From positions 25,061,282-25,125,281 of the forward strand of contig OZ018409.1 in the NCBI GenBank assembly GCA_963969595.1: a stretch of DNA of 64,000 nucleotides. The letters run 5' to 3'. The DNA comes from Neckera pumila. Lineage: Eukaryota > Streptophyta > Bryopsida > Hypnales > Neckeraceae. Position numbers and translations under genes: made by a program. This document shows, in pieces, positions 21,701-33,754 of the stretch (within the stretch, counting starts at the first letter, position 1; each line of letters starts with the position of its first letter). The notes beneath the pieces were generated by a model. It had not been told where the DNA came from and ran no database searches. It saw only the letters and a list, made by a program, of their open reading frames with translations.

Positions 21701-24700
21701 TTAAACATCAAAGTATCTATTTTTTTTAGATTTGGTACTTTTCTAGTTCTCCTACTTAAGAAATTTTTCTATGTTTTTCCTTTGGTGGTTACCTTCATCT
21801 TAAAGGTGTATACATTAGCCACATTTTTTTTTAAATTTAAAAATTATTTTTCTAATTTTAAATTACTCGAAAAAAATCATGAGTATTGTTAAAAAACGCA
21901 ACAAATAGTACAGATGTTTCTTGCAATCACCCTTGAGTTGTTAAATCTGGTGTTTGTTGCTGTAGAGCCTTCTTGTAATGTATGGTTGTGATCACGATAA
22001 TATTACTGGTGGCATTTGCAAGGACAGGATGGAGGTTTTAGAATCGATCGGCTGAAATCACTACTGACAGAGGTGGGTGCTTCCGTTGCTCATTTCTATC
22101 TATCCATGCTGAACTTGGCGGATTATGTCATAGATGTGATAAAGAAACAACACACGAGTAATAAACCCAACCCTCGAGATATTCTAGGAAATTCTAGCTG
22201 CGTTACAATTGGCAAGGTGTATTTTAGGAACTGCATTCAAGGTCGTTACAATTGGCAGGCTTGCTTTAGAGACTGCCTTAACAGCGTTATAAACGGCAGG
22301 GTTTAACACCACTAAGCTTTTTAGAATAAGCTTACCTTAAGGTAGTTTTCTACTAGAGGCGATAAGGTTTCGATTATATGCAAGATTTTAAAGCCTAACA
22401 ATATCGTGCCGATACTTGACAGGTAGGTTGTTTCGAAAATATATTTTGACTCCTTCCATGAATTTGCATGGGGATGTGGTTGCACGTTGGAGTTTGTACT
22501 TGCAGAATGATTATGAGGAAACTAGTTGAGGATCGATCACGGGTCAAAACATATTTTGGTTCTTTGCTGATGATATTAATTGCATTTATACATTGGATAT
22601 TGTTAGTCAGTTTCGTGTTAGCCTTAAAATGACCTTTTCCTGCTATTAGGTGCAAAATTAACATGTGTTGAATGTGATAATTGCAGTCATTGAGACAGCC
22701 GTTAGAAGATCCTGCAGAGCTAGAGAACCAGTCAGCTGAGAAGGAAGAAACGAAAACTGAGAGGGATTATAGAAGCCTTGTGAAACGGCTACTTACCTTT
22801 GGACTCTCTGAGCAGGTGCTTATCCAGTTCTAGTTTTCTACTGTTATACTGCAAAGTGAAACAAGCGGTTGCTTGCTAGTGTCTCCAAGTAGAATTGGAT
22901 AATTTTCATGTCTCCTTATAATTCTCAGTGCAATCCCCTGTACAATCTTCACTAATTGAAAGATTCAAGAACCCTTTTTCTGACAACCTTAGAATATGTC
23001 ACTATCCACATCATAATTCTACTGGACATAGTAAGTTTATCCTTTAGAATGATGAGCCCCAATGTGCTGCTATTCCTTTTATAATATGTATCATTATTAT
23101 AGGACATTAGAATTCTCTACATTTGAAACCTTCGCTTCGTCTCTGCCCATGGGGTAGAGATAATAAACTCTTGTGGCAGAGCATGGTTCGATTTCAAGTT
23201 ATGGCAAATCACTGACGTACGTGGTATTCATTGGCAGGGTGATTTCGTACGGGAGTTAATATTGGATGAACTTGCAAAGGTTTTTTTCTGCCGCTCATTA
23301 TTCTGTATTACGAAGGATGCAAAGTTTCTTGGGCATAAGTAGCTGAAATTATCGACAGAAGTAGCAAGCTCAATGTCGGGAGCCCAGATATTTGTATTCC
23401 AGATTCTGACTGTTTGAAAATTTTATTTAAGTGCCCAAACTAAAATAGAAAAGTCCACTTTGGAAGTTAATAGTCAGTTACATTAAATACTAAATCATAC
23501 AATTGGTACATTGTTCAAAGAATATAGATTACATTAATCTGTCTATTGGTACATTTTTTACCTTCTTGAAGCTTTCTAAATGATTTATTTCAACTCAACT
23601 CACTAGGGGCTGGGCTCAAGAGACTGAGATTGGTGATCGATGTTGCAGGGTATAGATGCGTTGACCCGAGTGGCGTTTGATTCAGCAGCGCACAACATAA
23701 GGACGCGTTCCCCTATCAGCCTCCCGCTCATTGCATCTGCAACAGAAGACGAGGATCTGAAGAACCTAGAAAATCTTCGGACGATCATGTCCATATTCAA
23801 CAAATCTCGAGGCACTTCCGAAGTTGGAACTGTGGCAGGCATGGGTGGTGGAAACGGAGCAACTAACTCATCATCCAACTCTCAAGCTACCAACCAGGTA
23901 GAACATCTCTCAACACTTGCTGTATCTATGTTTCTTGTACCTTTCATGTCATCTCATGCGTCTTGTAACAAGGTTTGTGGTTAAATTAGACTTCTCACTT
24001 ATTTTTGGACGTCAATCGCATAGGGAAGATGTAGACCGGTTTGCATTTTAACATAAGAAAGAATCTGAACACTGAGAGACTATCATGAATAAAGAGTCTC
24101 TTGTAGTAGTTTGAGTATCCACGCCTTGTGGATGTGGAGAGGCAGACTGTAAACTAAATATGTGGGACCTTACAAATATATCAATGTCTCCCCATAAATT
24201 GCATTGTGCTTTCTTTTCCCTCTTATGATGTCAAATTTTACTGAAAACCATGTTAATTTTTGTCTCTGGATAGAGTTTTGAATACGATTGAGTAAGGGAA
24301 TCTCGGATTTGAAATTAACTCTGTTGGACTACAGGGTAGTCCGTTGAATCTAAACGGCGTTGACCAGACAACGAAGATGTTGCCAGGGATGGAGCAGGTG
24401 GGAATCCAAAACGGGGCAGCGGAAACAACAAGCCTGGCGAGGAGTGACAACGGAACAGACATCATTCACGGGATGGAAGTGATGGACACAAACAATACTG
24501 ACCGGGCTTCTCTGAGAGCAGACAAATATGACTTTGTGCAGAGGACTCAGTATGTGAAACCAGGTGTAAGCACAAACAATGGCAGTCTCATGAAGCTGGT
24601 GAAACCACAGCAAGTCACGAACTTCGGCATTGATGGAAATGGTCGAGTGCAGGTTGTGGACAGGAATGAGTTGCTGGAGAGGACACCGTTTGTGGAAAAC

Positions 24701-25531
24701 GATGCCTTGGAGACAGCTCTGTCAATGCGGGATGTCACCGACATTGTGCAGGGGCTCAGTGGGTTGACACAGTACTTGCCGCTTCTATCTGTTGTCCCTG
24801 AGGTGCCCTTTTTCACTTCTGTCTTCTCGATATGAGTTCCCTCATGAATGATGAGACAAATTCTCCTTTTGATTCTCTTTTATATTTTAATTGTCTTGCA
24901 ACTCTTGTTCAACAATGCAGCTTTCCATCTTGAGCAAAGCTTAACTTACATGATGTACATAATTCACGAACTCGTCGTGAACGCATCCAAATAAGCATTG
25001 GAGCTTGCTTCTCATTATTAAAATACTTAAATTTTTTTGTTAAATCTTTTTGGCAATTGAAGAAGTAATTTAATACTTCTTCGCATGTGTGTTTTTTGAC
25101 ACTTCAATAAGTTCAATTTTTACGTTAAAAACTATTACGTCGCACTATCTTGACATGATGTAACAGTTTTTGAAATAACAAATGACACTATCTCCTACGT
25201 TGTCAAGTGACACCTCTTTACCACCTAAGGACACCTACATATAATCACCATGATTACGAGGAATCCTCATAAATCATGGAAAAAATTCTTTTTATGCTCT
25301 CTCAAACATCTTGAACAGTTTACTGATGTCCTTGTTGACGTCTATTGGTGGAGTCTGGTGTCTTTTGCAAACGCAAGAGAGGGATAATGTTTTGTTATTG
25401 CTTTTTCACAGCTTCCTTTTCTAGCTCGGCAGCAAGCGATATTCTTACCCGCTGAACTTGCTGGGAGGGTAGCATCACGTGTTGCCGCTCGCAGCATTAG
25501 AGGGTCTATCCCCGAAGGCAGTGGCCGATAG
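15732..25531 (+). CDS. ABC1K: Plastid-type ABC1K (ABC1/ADCK/UbiB) atypical kinase
   Basis: Twenty-one coding exons join in frame to 874 codons: 15732-16136, 17113-17157, 17317-17355, 17508-17678, 18110-18262, 18493-18528, 18628-18671, 18918-19008, 19353-19394, 19590-19698, 19883-19997, 20189-20238, 20439-20517, 20725-20775, 21031-21172, 22028-22072, 22687-22815, 23238-23279, 23649-23897, 24335-24802, 25412-25531. Every intron is GT-AG. Residues 1 to about 50 are Ser/Arg-rich and acid-poor, like a chloroplast transit peptide. Family hallmarks in order: KIAQ (154-157, the KxGQ-type motif), the Ala-rich loop PVAAASLGQ (212-220), the VAVK lysine (236), [11 protein letters not shown] (from 284), VLVMEWIQ, catalytic HADPHPGN (359-366) and DFG (379-381). 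Residues 597-874 form a long low-complexity C-terminal extension ending in a conserved-looking PAELAGR block. In plants such kinases act at plastoglobules in prenylquinone and tocopherol metabolism. It most resembles the ABC1K1/ABC1K3 group; exact orthology is not settled. Confidence 0.95.
19095..19238 (+). repeat. Long hairpin inside ABC1K intron 8
   Basis: An inverted repeat of roughly 70 bp per arm centred on GAGGCCTC (19162-19169). Inner arms GATTCATGGGGAG/CTCCATGAATC, then GAAGAGAAT/ATTCTCTTC, then AGATTGTTT/AAACAATCT all pair. It lies between exons ending 19008 and starting 19353, so it is in the pre-mRNA. Related gattcatgggagg and aatcatggggagg words occur near 16530 and 16900. Confidence 0.75.
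21221..21931. mobile_element. TIR element in ABC1K intron 15
   Basis: A 711-bp AT-rich insertion with perfect 16-bp inverted ends GGTGATTGCAAGAAAC and GTTTCTTGCAATCACC. TTGA occurs beside both ends (one base offset on the right). It accounts for most of the longest-but-one intron. No transposase is present. Confidence 0.8.
22190..22310 (+). repeat. Three degenerate ~44-bp tandem units in intron 16
   Basis: Units start with CGTTACAATTGGCA, CGTTACAATTGGCAGG and CGTTATAAACGGCAGGG. Each has a TTTAGxxACTGC-like second half, except the last. Confidence 0.5.
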
Positions 25532-27772
25532 CCTTCGAAGGTAAAGCGTTCTACTTTACTTCAGTTCTCTCTCTCTTTTCGACAACTTAAGAAAGGGCTG
25601 CTGTGGACTCCATGACCTGACGTTTGCAGTGTCCTGACCTGACTCCATGGTGGGTTGCAGTCTACTGATACTGCCCAATGAAAAGGTAATTTAAACATGG
25701 AAAACTCAGCAGCATGCTGAACATTGCGAGCATTCTTGTGGATGAAGTATGGTAAAAATATGCCCATTCTTGGACTTGTTAGCTGTATTGCATGTCTCAG
25801 AGACATGCTTGTGTTGTAAAGTCTAGAAGGGCTGCAAATTAAAACCTTGACGTAGGCACATAGTGAGTTATGGTCTATTCAAGGCTTGTATTCAAAGCAC
25901 ATTGAACACATTGAGCTCTAGGTTGGAACTTTACTGTAGCATGACGTTTTTTCCTTGTAAATCCATTACTTTGTAATCAAATGTAGTCATTAAACTTGAG
26001 GTAGGAGCAATGCCTGTATGTCATATTACGGTCCTGTCTGCAACAGTATTCATTTGCTGTAACATCTAAGTCAGTGGCCTTTGCTTTGCTGACCACATCA
26101 ATGGTTGCATCCTGTTCTCAGCAAGAGATTTTCTTACTTTCAGTGCATGATCCTGGTCTCTTGTTCAGTGCTGTCATTGCTCACACGTTTGAAAATCTCC
26201 ACGTGAACTGAGGAACTGAACACAGTAGTTAACCTTGTGTTACTGGAAAAAATAAAGGGTCCATCTAAATTGTGTAACAGATTGATTGAATCTCCAGGTA
26301 CAGAGAAGCCTATCTGTTCATTTCTGACACATGGGTGAAAATTGTAGTAGTTAAGGCCTGTTCTCACCTGGCGTTTGGTAACAGCGGTTATAAAATCATG
26401 ATATCTCCGCCAAAAACAGAAAGGTGCAGGTTAATTGAAACATCCGTTCTGAGTTGGTTTGGCATAATTAGGGTCATCCTTAAGTTTTGAGTCGATTAGA
26501 CCTAGGAAGAAACTCTTTGCGTGAACTCAATAATTCTGGTGTTGAGTGCTTGTATACAACCAAAGATTAATAAATTAAACTTACAATTCGTTGATTCCTA
26601 TCATTGTGACCCCACTCAAAAAAAAATTGATTGATTATCAATCACATACCACTAGAGGTACTTGCAACACTAGTAGTGTTACGTAGTTATCTACATCTCC
26701 TTGCATTATGAAAGACCATTGTTAGTACTCAAGAATTTACAAAATCAAAAGATTGAAATTTATATAATGATAGCCTGGAATTTCAGAGAGCTACGAATAG
26801 TCCCGAACTTTTCTCGAATAAACACTGCTTGTAACCCTTGCCAACTCTACAACCACCTACGTTCGGCAATTACAAAGGAATGATGGTCTGAACACCTAGA
26901 TTGTTGGATGAAGATTAGCACTTTTTAATCTAATTTTTCTTTGGGAGTTCTTTAAATGTGTTGTAGATGGTGAGGGATGGTGAGGCATTAATGACTTTTC
27001 CAACAGAGAAGATGTTTTAAGAATAAATCACAAAACATGTTTTTTTTATTTATGTATGTAGACTACTAGGCAATTATTAGATACCCGAATGATTTTATAA
27101 TTATAGTATGTCATGGAATTTAGTTCACACTGTGATAAACTAAACTATAATACATACCAACGATGATATTTTCAGAGTAGCAGTCCTGTATTGAAGTTTA
27201 TGGTTTTAAGTTAAATCCTACTACTGTACATCGGAAGTAATCCTTCACATTAATGGATTCACTAAAGGAGATGGTCACTAAAATACAATTTGGAGAAATC
27301 AATCTTGAACACAGATAATCGGTTCTGAGTCGTTCCTTCTTTGATACGAGCATCCATCCCAGCAACCAACCCCGACAACCAATCTGCAAAAATTCGAAGA
27401 GACCAGCCTCCTTGCAAATTCACTCTGTTCCAAGCTAATATGCAATAATTAACTAGAATTCCAGAACAAACAATTTTAGGAAGTTCAATACAACTGGGGG
27501 TTAAGGCATTTAAAGAAAACCAGGGGCATCCTCACAAGATCCTCTCAAAACAAAATGTGGTCATCATAGAGTTTTATCCAACTGCAATTTCGCATTGAAA
27601 AGACAATAGCATACACGTAAGATTTCAACGCACATGTCCAGACACATTTGCCTCGATACAATCCTTAAAATGGTATACTAAAATTGACGCACAGCAGCCT
27701 CTGCGCCACTGTCATTCAGAGAGCCCCTCTGTCAGAGGTCAGCTGTTTCTGAGAGTCGGTCCAACCAAGGAG
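25532..27772. other. 3' region of ABC1K and intergenic space between convergent genes
   Basis: The first few hundred bases are presumably 3' UTR. No further gene or bounded repeat is seen. Polyadenylation signals cannot be fixed by eye. Confidence 0.4.
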
Positions 27773-28697
27773 TCACACATATCCTTTCCCCACACAATTC
27801 AAGCACTTCTGAACCCTGCACATCCGAATCCAAGCACAAATCAATAAACTACAAATCCTGCAAACGTAAATCCATGAGGTAGAAGATAATATTTATATCA
27901 CTTTAGCATTTTAACAAATACAGGACTGCGTTCGTTAGCAGATGAATGGAGATACGGAGAGATCTTCGGGTAAAAGAGCCAAATCTGTTGAGACATAATA
28001 TTCATCACTACATGAGATTCATATGAAATTCAAAATGGGAGGCTGTAGACAACAGTAAGTGGCAACATTCGAGGATCAGTGATCATGGATATATAGTCAC
28101 GTCATGCTTACACCACTTGCTAATAAGTCCCACAAAGTGCATAAATAAATGAATTGTTGGTAATAGGGGTTAAAACAGGAGACGGGATCAGATCCCTCAC
28201 GGTTTTAGTATGTCCAACCATATCTCAACTCTAGAACAACTTTGCAACAACACAAACGGGCCCTAAGTAATCATGATACAAAGAGAAGGTGAAAGAAGAC
28301 AATACTTGTTGCCGTCACAAGTCGGACAAATGCAAGGCCTGTTAATCACAGGGTCAAATAACGGAGACCAGTCGATTGTAGATTCCCCTTTGCATAGTCG
28401 ACACTCGGTAAACCCTCGACCTTTGCAACATGCACACGGCGGCGCAGTTTTCTTCTGCAATGACGAATCCCCAAGAACCGAGATAAAGAAGAATATTCAA
28501 ACAAAGCCAACACGCCACACCACATCAACGAATTGACCAATAAACGGATGAATTCATGTGAAGACAATTACCCGCCGCTTCTCAACCACGGTGGAAAGCA
28601 CGTTCAGAGAAACAGAAGAGGCCATCGACAGCGTAAACATCCCTGCTGCTACTGCAGCCCCTGCTACCGCAACCACCCGCAAAGGCCCTCCCGCCAT
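27773..28697 (-). CDS. Small DnaJ-type CxxCxGxG zinc-finger protein
   Basis: Three exons on the minus strand (28697-28572, 28454-28306, 27815-27773) join to 105 residues with GT-AG introns in phases 0 and 2. The start MAGGPLRVVAVAGAAVAAGMF is a hydrophobic or transit-like N terminus, then four cysteine pairs follow: CACCKGRG, CRLCKGES, CPTCDGNK and CLNCVGKG, which is the DnaJ Cys-rich zinc-binding pattern. There is no J domain. Plants have several such J-less zinc-finger proteins, mostly in plastids, acting as disulfide isomerases or assembly chaperones; which member this is cannot be told. The last 14 codons come from a separate exon that supplies the fourth motif and TGA. A telo-box lies about 100 bp upstream of the ATG. 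Confidence 0.88.
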
Positions 28698-28790
28698 TGT
28701 GCCCGTAACCTAAAACCCGAAACCTTGAATCTCCAAAGAAAATCTGCCCAAACGGTAAAAAATATTCAACATAAAATTGCCATGAACTCT

Positions 28791-28813
28791 AAACCCTAAA
28801 ACCCTAAACCCTG
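28791..28813 (-). promoter_or_regulatory. Telo-box cluster upstream of the DnaJ-type gene
   Basis: AAACCCTAAAACCCTAAACC, about 95 bp upstream of the start codon. Telo-boxes (AAACCCTA) are found in leaders and promoters of many plant housekeeping genes. It adjoins a perfect 18-bp tandem duplication (AACCCTGATACGGAATGC twice, 28807-28842). Confidence 0.6.
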
Positions 28814-28842
28814 ATACGGAATGCAACCCTGATACGGAATGC

Positions 28843-30042
28843 GACTCAACAGTAATTTCTACGATGAAAGAAGAGTCTAACTTAAGCCAAATGTTCAAAA
28901 CATATATCAAACTCGAAATGCAAGCATGAGAAAGTGAGCATAAAGTGTTCAGACTCTGCAAATCTTAACTTCTAATGAGTTAACAATATCTCAAGAATAT
29001 CCAGACGATTATGGGCGTGAAAATGCCTGATTGCTCTGCACAAGAGAGTGGTACTCCAATAAAATTTGAGCAACAAACGAGGTAATGGAAGAAAACAGAT
29101 CAATATTGACCTACTAACCAAATTTGCTAGAGAGAAAGAGGCGTTTCACCTTGTACTGATTCCAAACGAAAGTGCAACGCCGATACGGCTTCTCAATCGC
29201 ACAATTGTGCGCCTGTTTCCCCTAAAATCGCTCACGTTCCACCTTGAATGTACCGCGAATGGATTCTAGTTACATTGAGGCGTGATGTCCACACAGCTGA
29301 AGAAGACGTGAGAAAGGAAACTAGAGCAAATCCATTGAAATCTGTTTGTTGCTTGCGTATGATGAGATAAATTCCAATTAGATTCAGGCAGGAGAAAGGA
29401 ACGCGCTAGAGCTCGTAATCTTATTACTGCAGAAGTCCATTTCGCGAACTGGCTGCGAGAGTGACGACCTAACAGCCCTAACAGAACTCTGAGTAACGGA
29501 TAATGTATATGAAATCCTTGCTCATAGCACTCTGCACCAGCAAGGAACAGTGTTTTCCTTAAGAAATTCTACTGATTTGCGTCTGAGAGGGGGAAATTGG
29601 AGTTACCTAAGGTGGAAGCACCCAAAACCGCCAATATTATGCAATTTAGCACAGTTGGAGGCAACTTTTCCCGAACTTAATAGTTTTGTAGTATTAATGA
29701 GTGAAATAATGAATATTTAAAAAAGAATAGATTTTTCGGATGTGGTATGTAATTTCTATGATTTTTCAAAGAAACAATTCCTAGACCACAGAAACTATCA
29801 CATAGGTGGACCTAAACCGAAATCAACAAGAATCAGTAGTTAGCAAAATAAGAGTTAGGTATGTATCCTTCAAATGTGTTAGCAAAACAAAGCCAAGCAT
29901 TTCAAGGATTCATTACAATAGTGAGAAGTCTAGGAACAAATTTAGTGATAGTCTAAGGTACATGAATGGAAGCAGGAACGCTAATAGGTTTTTGTACCTT
30001 AGAAAATTAGCCCATCACAAGCAAAAGACCCATTACAAATAC
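28843..30042. other. Upstream region of the DnaJ-type gene and intergenic sequence
   Basis: Presumed promoter and leader of the minus-strand gene to about 29600. No TATA box is certain and no other gene is seen. Confidence 0.4.
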
Positions 30043-30265
30043 CTACACTAAATAGTAAAATTAGGTTGCCCCACAATAATTTCTCAACATTTGATTCTAT
30101 ATAAATATTTATTGTGTACAAGAATGCACTACTTTTGAATTAGGTATTGTTGTAATTGAGACTCATGAACTTCCATGTGTACAAATGGAAATATCTGTAG
30201 AAAGATTAGTTGAATGTAAAATAACTTCTTGGAGTAAGAGAACCTAATTTCACTGTTTGGTATAG
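30043..30265. mobile_element. CTACAC MITE, copy 1
   Basis: Ends CTACACTAAATAGTAAAATT and its near-complement AATTTCACTGTTTGGTATAG. It matches the better preserved copy at 61411-61627 in TIR and length (about 220 bp). Confidence 0.7.
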
Positions 30266-30640
30266 GAAATGACCCACCAAGTCTTGCATCAACCTAAGAA
30301 AGACTTTTTTCAATAAATGAGATTTGGGCTATATTAGGTTGAGTTAGTGGCTACAATCAATGTTTTGTGATGGAGTGAATTAGTGACTACAATATTCACC
30401 TATTCAGTGTAAATTCATTACCAAATTGATTATTTTTGGCTTTTATGTTGTGGCCTTATTAGAAAATATTGAGATGGCTTTACGTGAGTAAGATGACCAT
30501 TATAAGTACACTTTATAATTTCAATTGCTCTCCCTATTTCTCACATTTGTCTACATGTGGGTATGAAATTTAAAAATTTCAACAATGCCCAACAAAGCAA
30601 AACAATCATTCTACCTATCATGGGCTAGTTTACTTTAGGA
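30266..30640. repeat. Interspersed repeat family D, copy 1
   Basis: It aligns in order with 37735-39015 (interrupted there by two insertions) and, in reverse, with 61640-61990. Shared words are caataaatg, ttgagttagt, tgtggcc-tt-ttagaaaat, gaccattata and ctcacatttgtct. Confidence 0.65.
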
Positions 30641-31194
30641 TTCCTACAAAAATCCATTTTAGTGAAGTTTTCAATGTTTTTTGAAAAAATAAAATCATAA
30701 GATGTTGATTGTTTATTACAACATTGCAACCATTGGGATTGGCATTTTTCAGTTTCATAATTCAATTCTGGACATTTTAGTATTTTGGATCATTCTCTAC
30801 TACTATCTACTTACTATATTTTTCCTATATGTTGTACAATTCCAAATGAATTGAAAATTTTCAAGCATGAATCCAGCTTGTCTAGGAAAAAGAATCCAAA
30901 GAAACACCATCATTTTGGACATTTTTTCATCAAAAATTGAGCTTCTGAAGTGCAACTACCCTGTTTTTTGCAGGGCCAAAAAAATGATTTCCGTGAATTT
31001 GAATGCTTATATCTTGAAATCCATGGGGGGGGAATTTTTGAAATTTTTACCACATGTTCTCAAGTCAGCATACTACAAGATCCTATGGTTACATGTGTCA
31101 AAAAATGTTTCTTTTCAAAAATTGGATACTTGTATTAAAATGGCAATTTTTGAGCGTTTTCGGTGAAAACATAGTCATGGAACTTTAGGGGGTA
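30641..31194. mobile_element. Fragment of the TTAA element family
   Basis: Interior blocks of the family appear in reverse orientation (acattgcaaccattgggattggca; accacatgttctcaa; caagatcctatggtta). The right end is a degraded terminus CTTTAGGGGGTAAAG. The left terminus is missing. Confidence 0.6.
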
Positions 31195-32396
31195 AAGAAC
31201 AGTGTGACTGAAGAATTAGTTGTTGAAAATAGTTCTGCTGACCAAGTAAGTTGCCTTCTATAGACAACACTTGTATTTTACAAACCAATGATGGAAAGGT
31301 TGCCTAGGAGTTTTTTTAAGTATGCAAAAATGCATTTACTTTATTGAATGTTGGATTGGGCTAAGAATTCTTATTCTCTTACTTGAAACCATAATTTTTG
31401 GTAAGGCTTAACTCATAATTTTGGGACATAGTATGATTAAGTGTGAATTTTCAAAATGCTTATTAAGGGCATACCCACATCGACCTAAGCATTTAATTCC
31501 ACATGTTCGAACCATGTAGATTTTAGGCAAGAATGTGTAAGAGTAGGTGTCGGTTTTGCACAAGATCAGCTTTGCAGCAGGTTCATAAAGCAAGACCTGT
31601 GCCAAGGATATGTTACCCAAAGGACTGGGCAAAGTCATCATGAAAGAACAGTGAGACTACAGACTGACCGAAGCACAGATACTCAATGAAGGTTAGACCA
31701 TTCCTGGTTCAAAACAAAACTGTTTCATTGGTCCACTGCACTTTTTATATTTTTATATTTTATTTTTTATTACAAGTAAAGGGTACTGCAAGAAGAAAAA
31801 TTCAAACAAGGGCTTTTCATTTGTGTCAAAAAATAAATAAATCTCGCTATCTCTTCATTGTCCAGCCGTGAGGCTTGGCTGATTGTGTTCGTGGTTACTG
31901 TTTTTTTAATGCAGTGGGTTCTCCCATTCGTTAAAAAATAAATAAATAAATAAATAAAACACGAAAAAACAAGGGCGGACGTTAAATCCATCCCATGAAG
32001 TGGGACTAGCAGGTTGGATTTATCCCGAGGGAAAATGCAAGAATTTTTTTTTTCCCATACATGAAAAAAATTTGCAAATATTGAATTCATATTTGCAATC
32101 AGAGTCCTCAAATTAGCTAGGGGAGGCTAGAAAGTCCCCTAAACACAACTCAAAAATAGGGGGCTTTTCTTTACTTTTACCCCCAAGAACCCCTAATTCA
32201 CCCTGTTGGTCCCACTTTGTGAGATGGATTTAACATCCTGCTTGAGCAAGTGCCCAATTGCAAGCAACCTGAGGGGCAAGCAACAAACAAGAGTAAAGAG
32301 AACCAGACATGCCAACAAGGGACCACCCCGCCCGACGCAAGAGAAACTATGGAGGTTTGAAGACAAAGCCGGCACGTGGGCCGGCACATTAGAGGA
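31195..32396. repeat. Intergenic, with one copy of the ~220-bp repeat
   Basis: 31990-32205 matches the unit at 14448-14900 (tttgcaaatattgaattcatatttgcaatcagag block). An (AAAT)n run lies at about 31935-31958. No gene. Confidence 0.6.
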
Positions 32397-32662
32397 CATT
32401 TGAGGCCTCTAGAAGACCGTTTTAGGCCCATTCCCAATGCTATCCCGATTCTATGAATAGCCGATATGGGCTGTCAGAATTTTTTTTTCAAAAAAATAAA
32501 AAAAATAAAAAATTCCCAAATATCATTTTGAGCATTTTTTTTCTTCCAAAAATGACATGGCATGGTGTCGACCACGTCAGCCAGTTGCTTCCCTTGCGTT
32601 CCCGTAATCTGGGAACACATAGGAATTTGCAGTCTTCTGGAGGACTCAAATGTCCCCTAATG
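32397..32662. mobile_element. CATTAG MITE, copy 1
   Basis: 266 bp. Ends CATTAGAGGACATTTGAGG and CTCAAATGTCCCCTAATG. The inner part shares ggcccattcccaatg, atatgggctgtcag and tgggaac with the copy at 35878-36182. Confidence 0.8.
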
Positions 32663-33129
32663 AGTGTCCACCTTGGAGCCTTGTCAACCATCAATAAAAA
32701 CAAACTATTGCAAGCCCATCTAATCTCAAAAGCGTCTCCTAGCCCCCTCTTGAGCACGCCTCCATTACACGCCACCTCCCACTCCGCCTTTCCATAGTCA
32801 AGTAAATCCAACCATATACAATGTAAGAGCTTCAATTCGTTGGAGTCCAATGGATGTCGTTAAATGGCGCATTGTTCCTCTTGAACCACAACATCCAAAG
32901 AATGACCGTCCTAAGTGCCATCCAAATACCATTAATCGTATCAATTTTGCGCGGAATGTGCTCCAAAAAGATGCCTTATTTTCACAAAAGTGGCTGCCAC
33001 AACCTTGTGCGGTTGTATTGGTAATTAAAAACATTTATAATATGAATACCCCATTGCCGTGCTCATTGTACTGACATGCACTCTCAATGTGCCAATCTGC
33101 ACTCCAGGGTCCATTGCACATTTCACATT
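32663..33129. other. Intergenic, nothing recognised
   Basis: Short open frames on both strands have no family signature. Confidence 0.4.
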
Positions 33130-33598
33130 AACTAGTGGCACAATGTAATAAAATAAAACTAAAAGTCATTTACTACTTTTTTAATTCATAAAAAATTTGA
33201 AATTCAATATCTTTTTGGCTATAAGTCGGAATCCCATGAAACAAAGTTCCTACACTCTTGTTGAAAGAAAGTTTTCCAATGGTATCATAAATGTGACCTG
33301 AGGATGCACAGTTCCGAACATTTTAGTGTAACAAACATAGCAAGCAATCTAATTTAATTTATGGACTAATATGCCTTGTGTCGTTGCCACAGCATAATAA
33401 AATATAAACAACAGTAATTTTCTAATTTTCTAATTCATAAAAAATTTGAAATTCAATATCTTTTTTATTGTGAGTTGGAATGCCGTGAAACAAAGATTAT
33501 GAATCCTTCCTCACAGAGAGCTTTCCAACAATAGCAAGAACATGACCGGGAGATCCACAATTCCAAAGATCTCACCGTAATAAACAAAACAAACAAAC
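33130..33598 (+). repeat. Two single halves of the dimeric repeat family
   Basis: 33130-33340 and 33368-33598 each carry one half (aattcataaaaaatttgaaattcaatatc, then atgaaacaaag, then the agagctttccaa-type block) and a short aacaaac tail. They show that monomer and dimer forms coexist. Confidence 0.7.
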
Positions 33599-33754
33599 TC
33601 AAATAAGACATCACAATTTGCTACTAATATAATATATGGAAACAAGTCAAGGGAGTAAATTATGGTATGATAGAATGATAAGATTATGATTTTCTCAAAT
33701 ACAGATTTTTACTTCTAAAGTTCCGCTTTCTCAAATACAGATTTTTACCTATAA

